24,372 nucleotides of DNA from DP-36 sp036004365 (GTDB lineage: Bacteria > Desulfobacterota > Binatia > UBA9968), in assembly GCA_036004365.1 (NCBI GenBank), contig DASYRN010000052.1:1-24372 (forward strand). Direction: 5' to 3'. Of the stretch, positions 23,722 through 24,372 are shown piece by piece (the first letter of the stretch is position 1; each line of letters starts with the position of its first letter). Made by a program: the position numbers and the translations under genes. Below the pieces are notes generated by a model. It saw only the letters and a list, made by a program, of their open reading frames with translations, made no database searches and was not told where the DNA came from.

Positions 23722-23771
23722 TTGCTCTACCAGTAGCGAACAAGCTATGAAGTTGCTTTATCAGGAGCGAA
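23722..23771. repeat. two imperfect 19-base direct repeats spaced 31 bases apart
   Basis: TTGCTCTACCAGTAGCGAA (23722-23740) and TTGCTTTATCAGGAGCGAA (23753-23771) match at 16 of 19 positions. The start-to-start distance is 31 bases, close to three helical turns. They lie upstream of the histidine kinase gene and just downstream of the glycosyltransferase stop. This would suit a regulator-binding region, but no regulator can be named. Confidence 0.45.
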
Positions 23772-23787
23772 TTGCATGGGATTTGGC

Positions 23788-24372
23788 CTAGTCGACCAGC
23801 CGGTATTTGATCAATGCCCACACCGCCGCAATTCCATCCTTCCAGGTGATCTTCTTTCCTTCGGAGATATCCCGTCCATAATACGAAATGGGCATCTCAT
23901 AGACCTTGTATTTGCGTTTCAGCACTTTGGCGGTGATCTCTGGCTCGAAATCGAAACGGTTCGACTTGATCTGAATGTTCTTGATCACATCAGCGCGGAA
24001 GACCTTGTAGCAAGTCTCCATGTCGGAAAGGATAGAGTTGTACAGCAGGTTGGTCATGAAGGTCAGGGTCTTGTTGCCGACGAAGTGCCAGAAGTTGAAT
24101 GCCCGCGCAACCTTCCCCCCTGAAAGACGGGAACCGTAAACGACATCGGCTCGGCCTTCCAGGATCGGCTTAATCAGCTCGACGTATTCGGTCGGATCGT
24201 ATTCCAGATCGGCATCCTGGATGATGATGATATCGCCCGTAGCGTAGGTGAGAGCCGTGCGCAAGGCGGCTCCTTTACCCATGTTTTGGCTGTGAAAATA
24301 GATCTTGTGACGCGATGTCTGGTTTAATTCCTTGAGCACATCGCGCGTGCCGTCCTCGGAGCCGTCATCGAC
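23788..24372 (-). CDS. family 2 glycosyltransferase, dolichyl-phosphate-mannose-synthase type (5' end beyond window)
   Basis: The last 194 residues of a GT-A glycosyltransferase are visible; the reading frame runs off the window at 24372. The N-terminal fragment VDDGSEDGTRDVLKELNQ is the DDGSxDGT nucleotide-binding motif, and DADLEYDP carries the metal-binding DxD. YGSRLSGGK and the C-terminal WKDGIAAVWALIKYRL are typical of cytoplasmic enzymes that move mannose or glucose onto a polyprenyl phosphate carrier, for use in cell-surface glycan or lipid modification. No C-terminal membrane anchor is seen. An internal GTG start at 24339 would split the conserved motif and is rejected. The neighbouring kinase is about 250 bases downstream and probably separately controlled. 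Confidence 0.9.
   Translation of the reverse strand, partial: VDDGSEDGTRDVLKELNQTSRHKIYFHSQNMGKGAALRTALTYATGDIIIIQDADLEYDPTEYVELIKPILEGRADVVYGSRLSGGKVARAFNFWHFVGNKTLTFMTNLLYNSILSDMETCYKVFRADVIKNIQIKSNRFDFEPEITAKVLKRKYKVYEMPISYYGRDISEGKKITWKDGIAAVWALIKYRLVD

Noticed and set aside
23621..23821. 66-codon minus-strand frame after the GT2 gene
   Set aside because: It starts inside the glycosyltransferase in another frame, has no good ribosome binding site and runs through the direct repeats.

Overview
Every supported gene in this 24.4 kb window lies on the minus strand, so the biological reading direction runs from high to low coordinates. Base composition is moderate (roughly mid-50s % GC by eye). 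The block thrS-infC-rpmI-rplT-pheS-pheT-ihfA-merR is an arrangement I associate with Deltaproteobacteria-like lineages. IHF alpha, a GGDEF protein and a membrane histidine kinase also fit a Gram-negative, environmental, deltaproteobacterial or NC10-like bacterium. That lineage call is inference from gene order, not from a database search.

Layout, in transcription order. (1) 24372-21623: a glycosyltransferase family 2 gene cut by the window edge, then an orphan membrane histidine kinase (six predicted TM segments, GAF, HisKA, HATPase). (2) 21323-19798: a Nudix hydrolase and a flavodoxin-fold reductase 17 bases apart. (3) 19738-14300: dnaE, hflX (overlapping dnaE) and a pgsA-like phosphatidyltransferase. 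(4) 14221-14147: tRNA-Val(GAC) with encoded CCA. (5) 14063-6877: the translation block thrS, infC, rpmI, rplT, pheS, pheT, ihfA and a MerR-type regulator. infC must start at a non-AUG codon (AUA), and pheT lacks its usual N-terminal OB-fold. (6) 6625-3180: a glycan operon of three overlapping genes, a GT4-type glycosyltransferase fused to a helical glycosidase-like domain, a GH130 phosphorylase/hydrolase, and a 60-residue basic protein. (7) 2774-847: a PAS-GAF-GGDEF diguanylate cyclase followed by two small unknown genes. (8) 685-1: the N-terminal part of a THUMP-domain RNA methyltransferase, cut by the window edge.

Gene-free stretches: 2775-3179 holds a 117-base element with a near-perfect 17-bp outer stem around three internal hairpins. 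It resembles no riboswitch class I can name and lies in the presumed 5' leader of the diguanylate cyclase. The gaps pheT/pheS, rplT/rpmI, rpmI/infC and tRNA/thrS carry short degenerate repeats or inverted repeats. No CRISPR array, insertion sequence, prophage gene or rRNA was seen.

The core half of the window is ordinary housekeeping biology. The parts that deserve most attention are the cloverleaf-like element at 2938-3054, the coupled GT/GH130 operon, the AUA start of infC and the shortened PheT.
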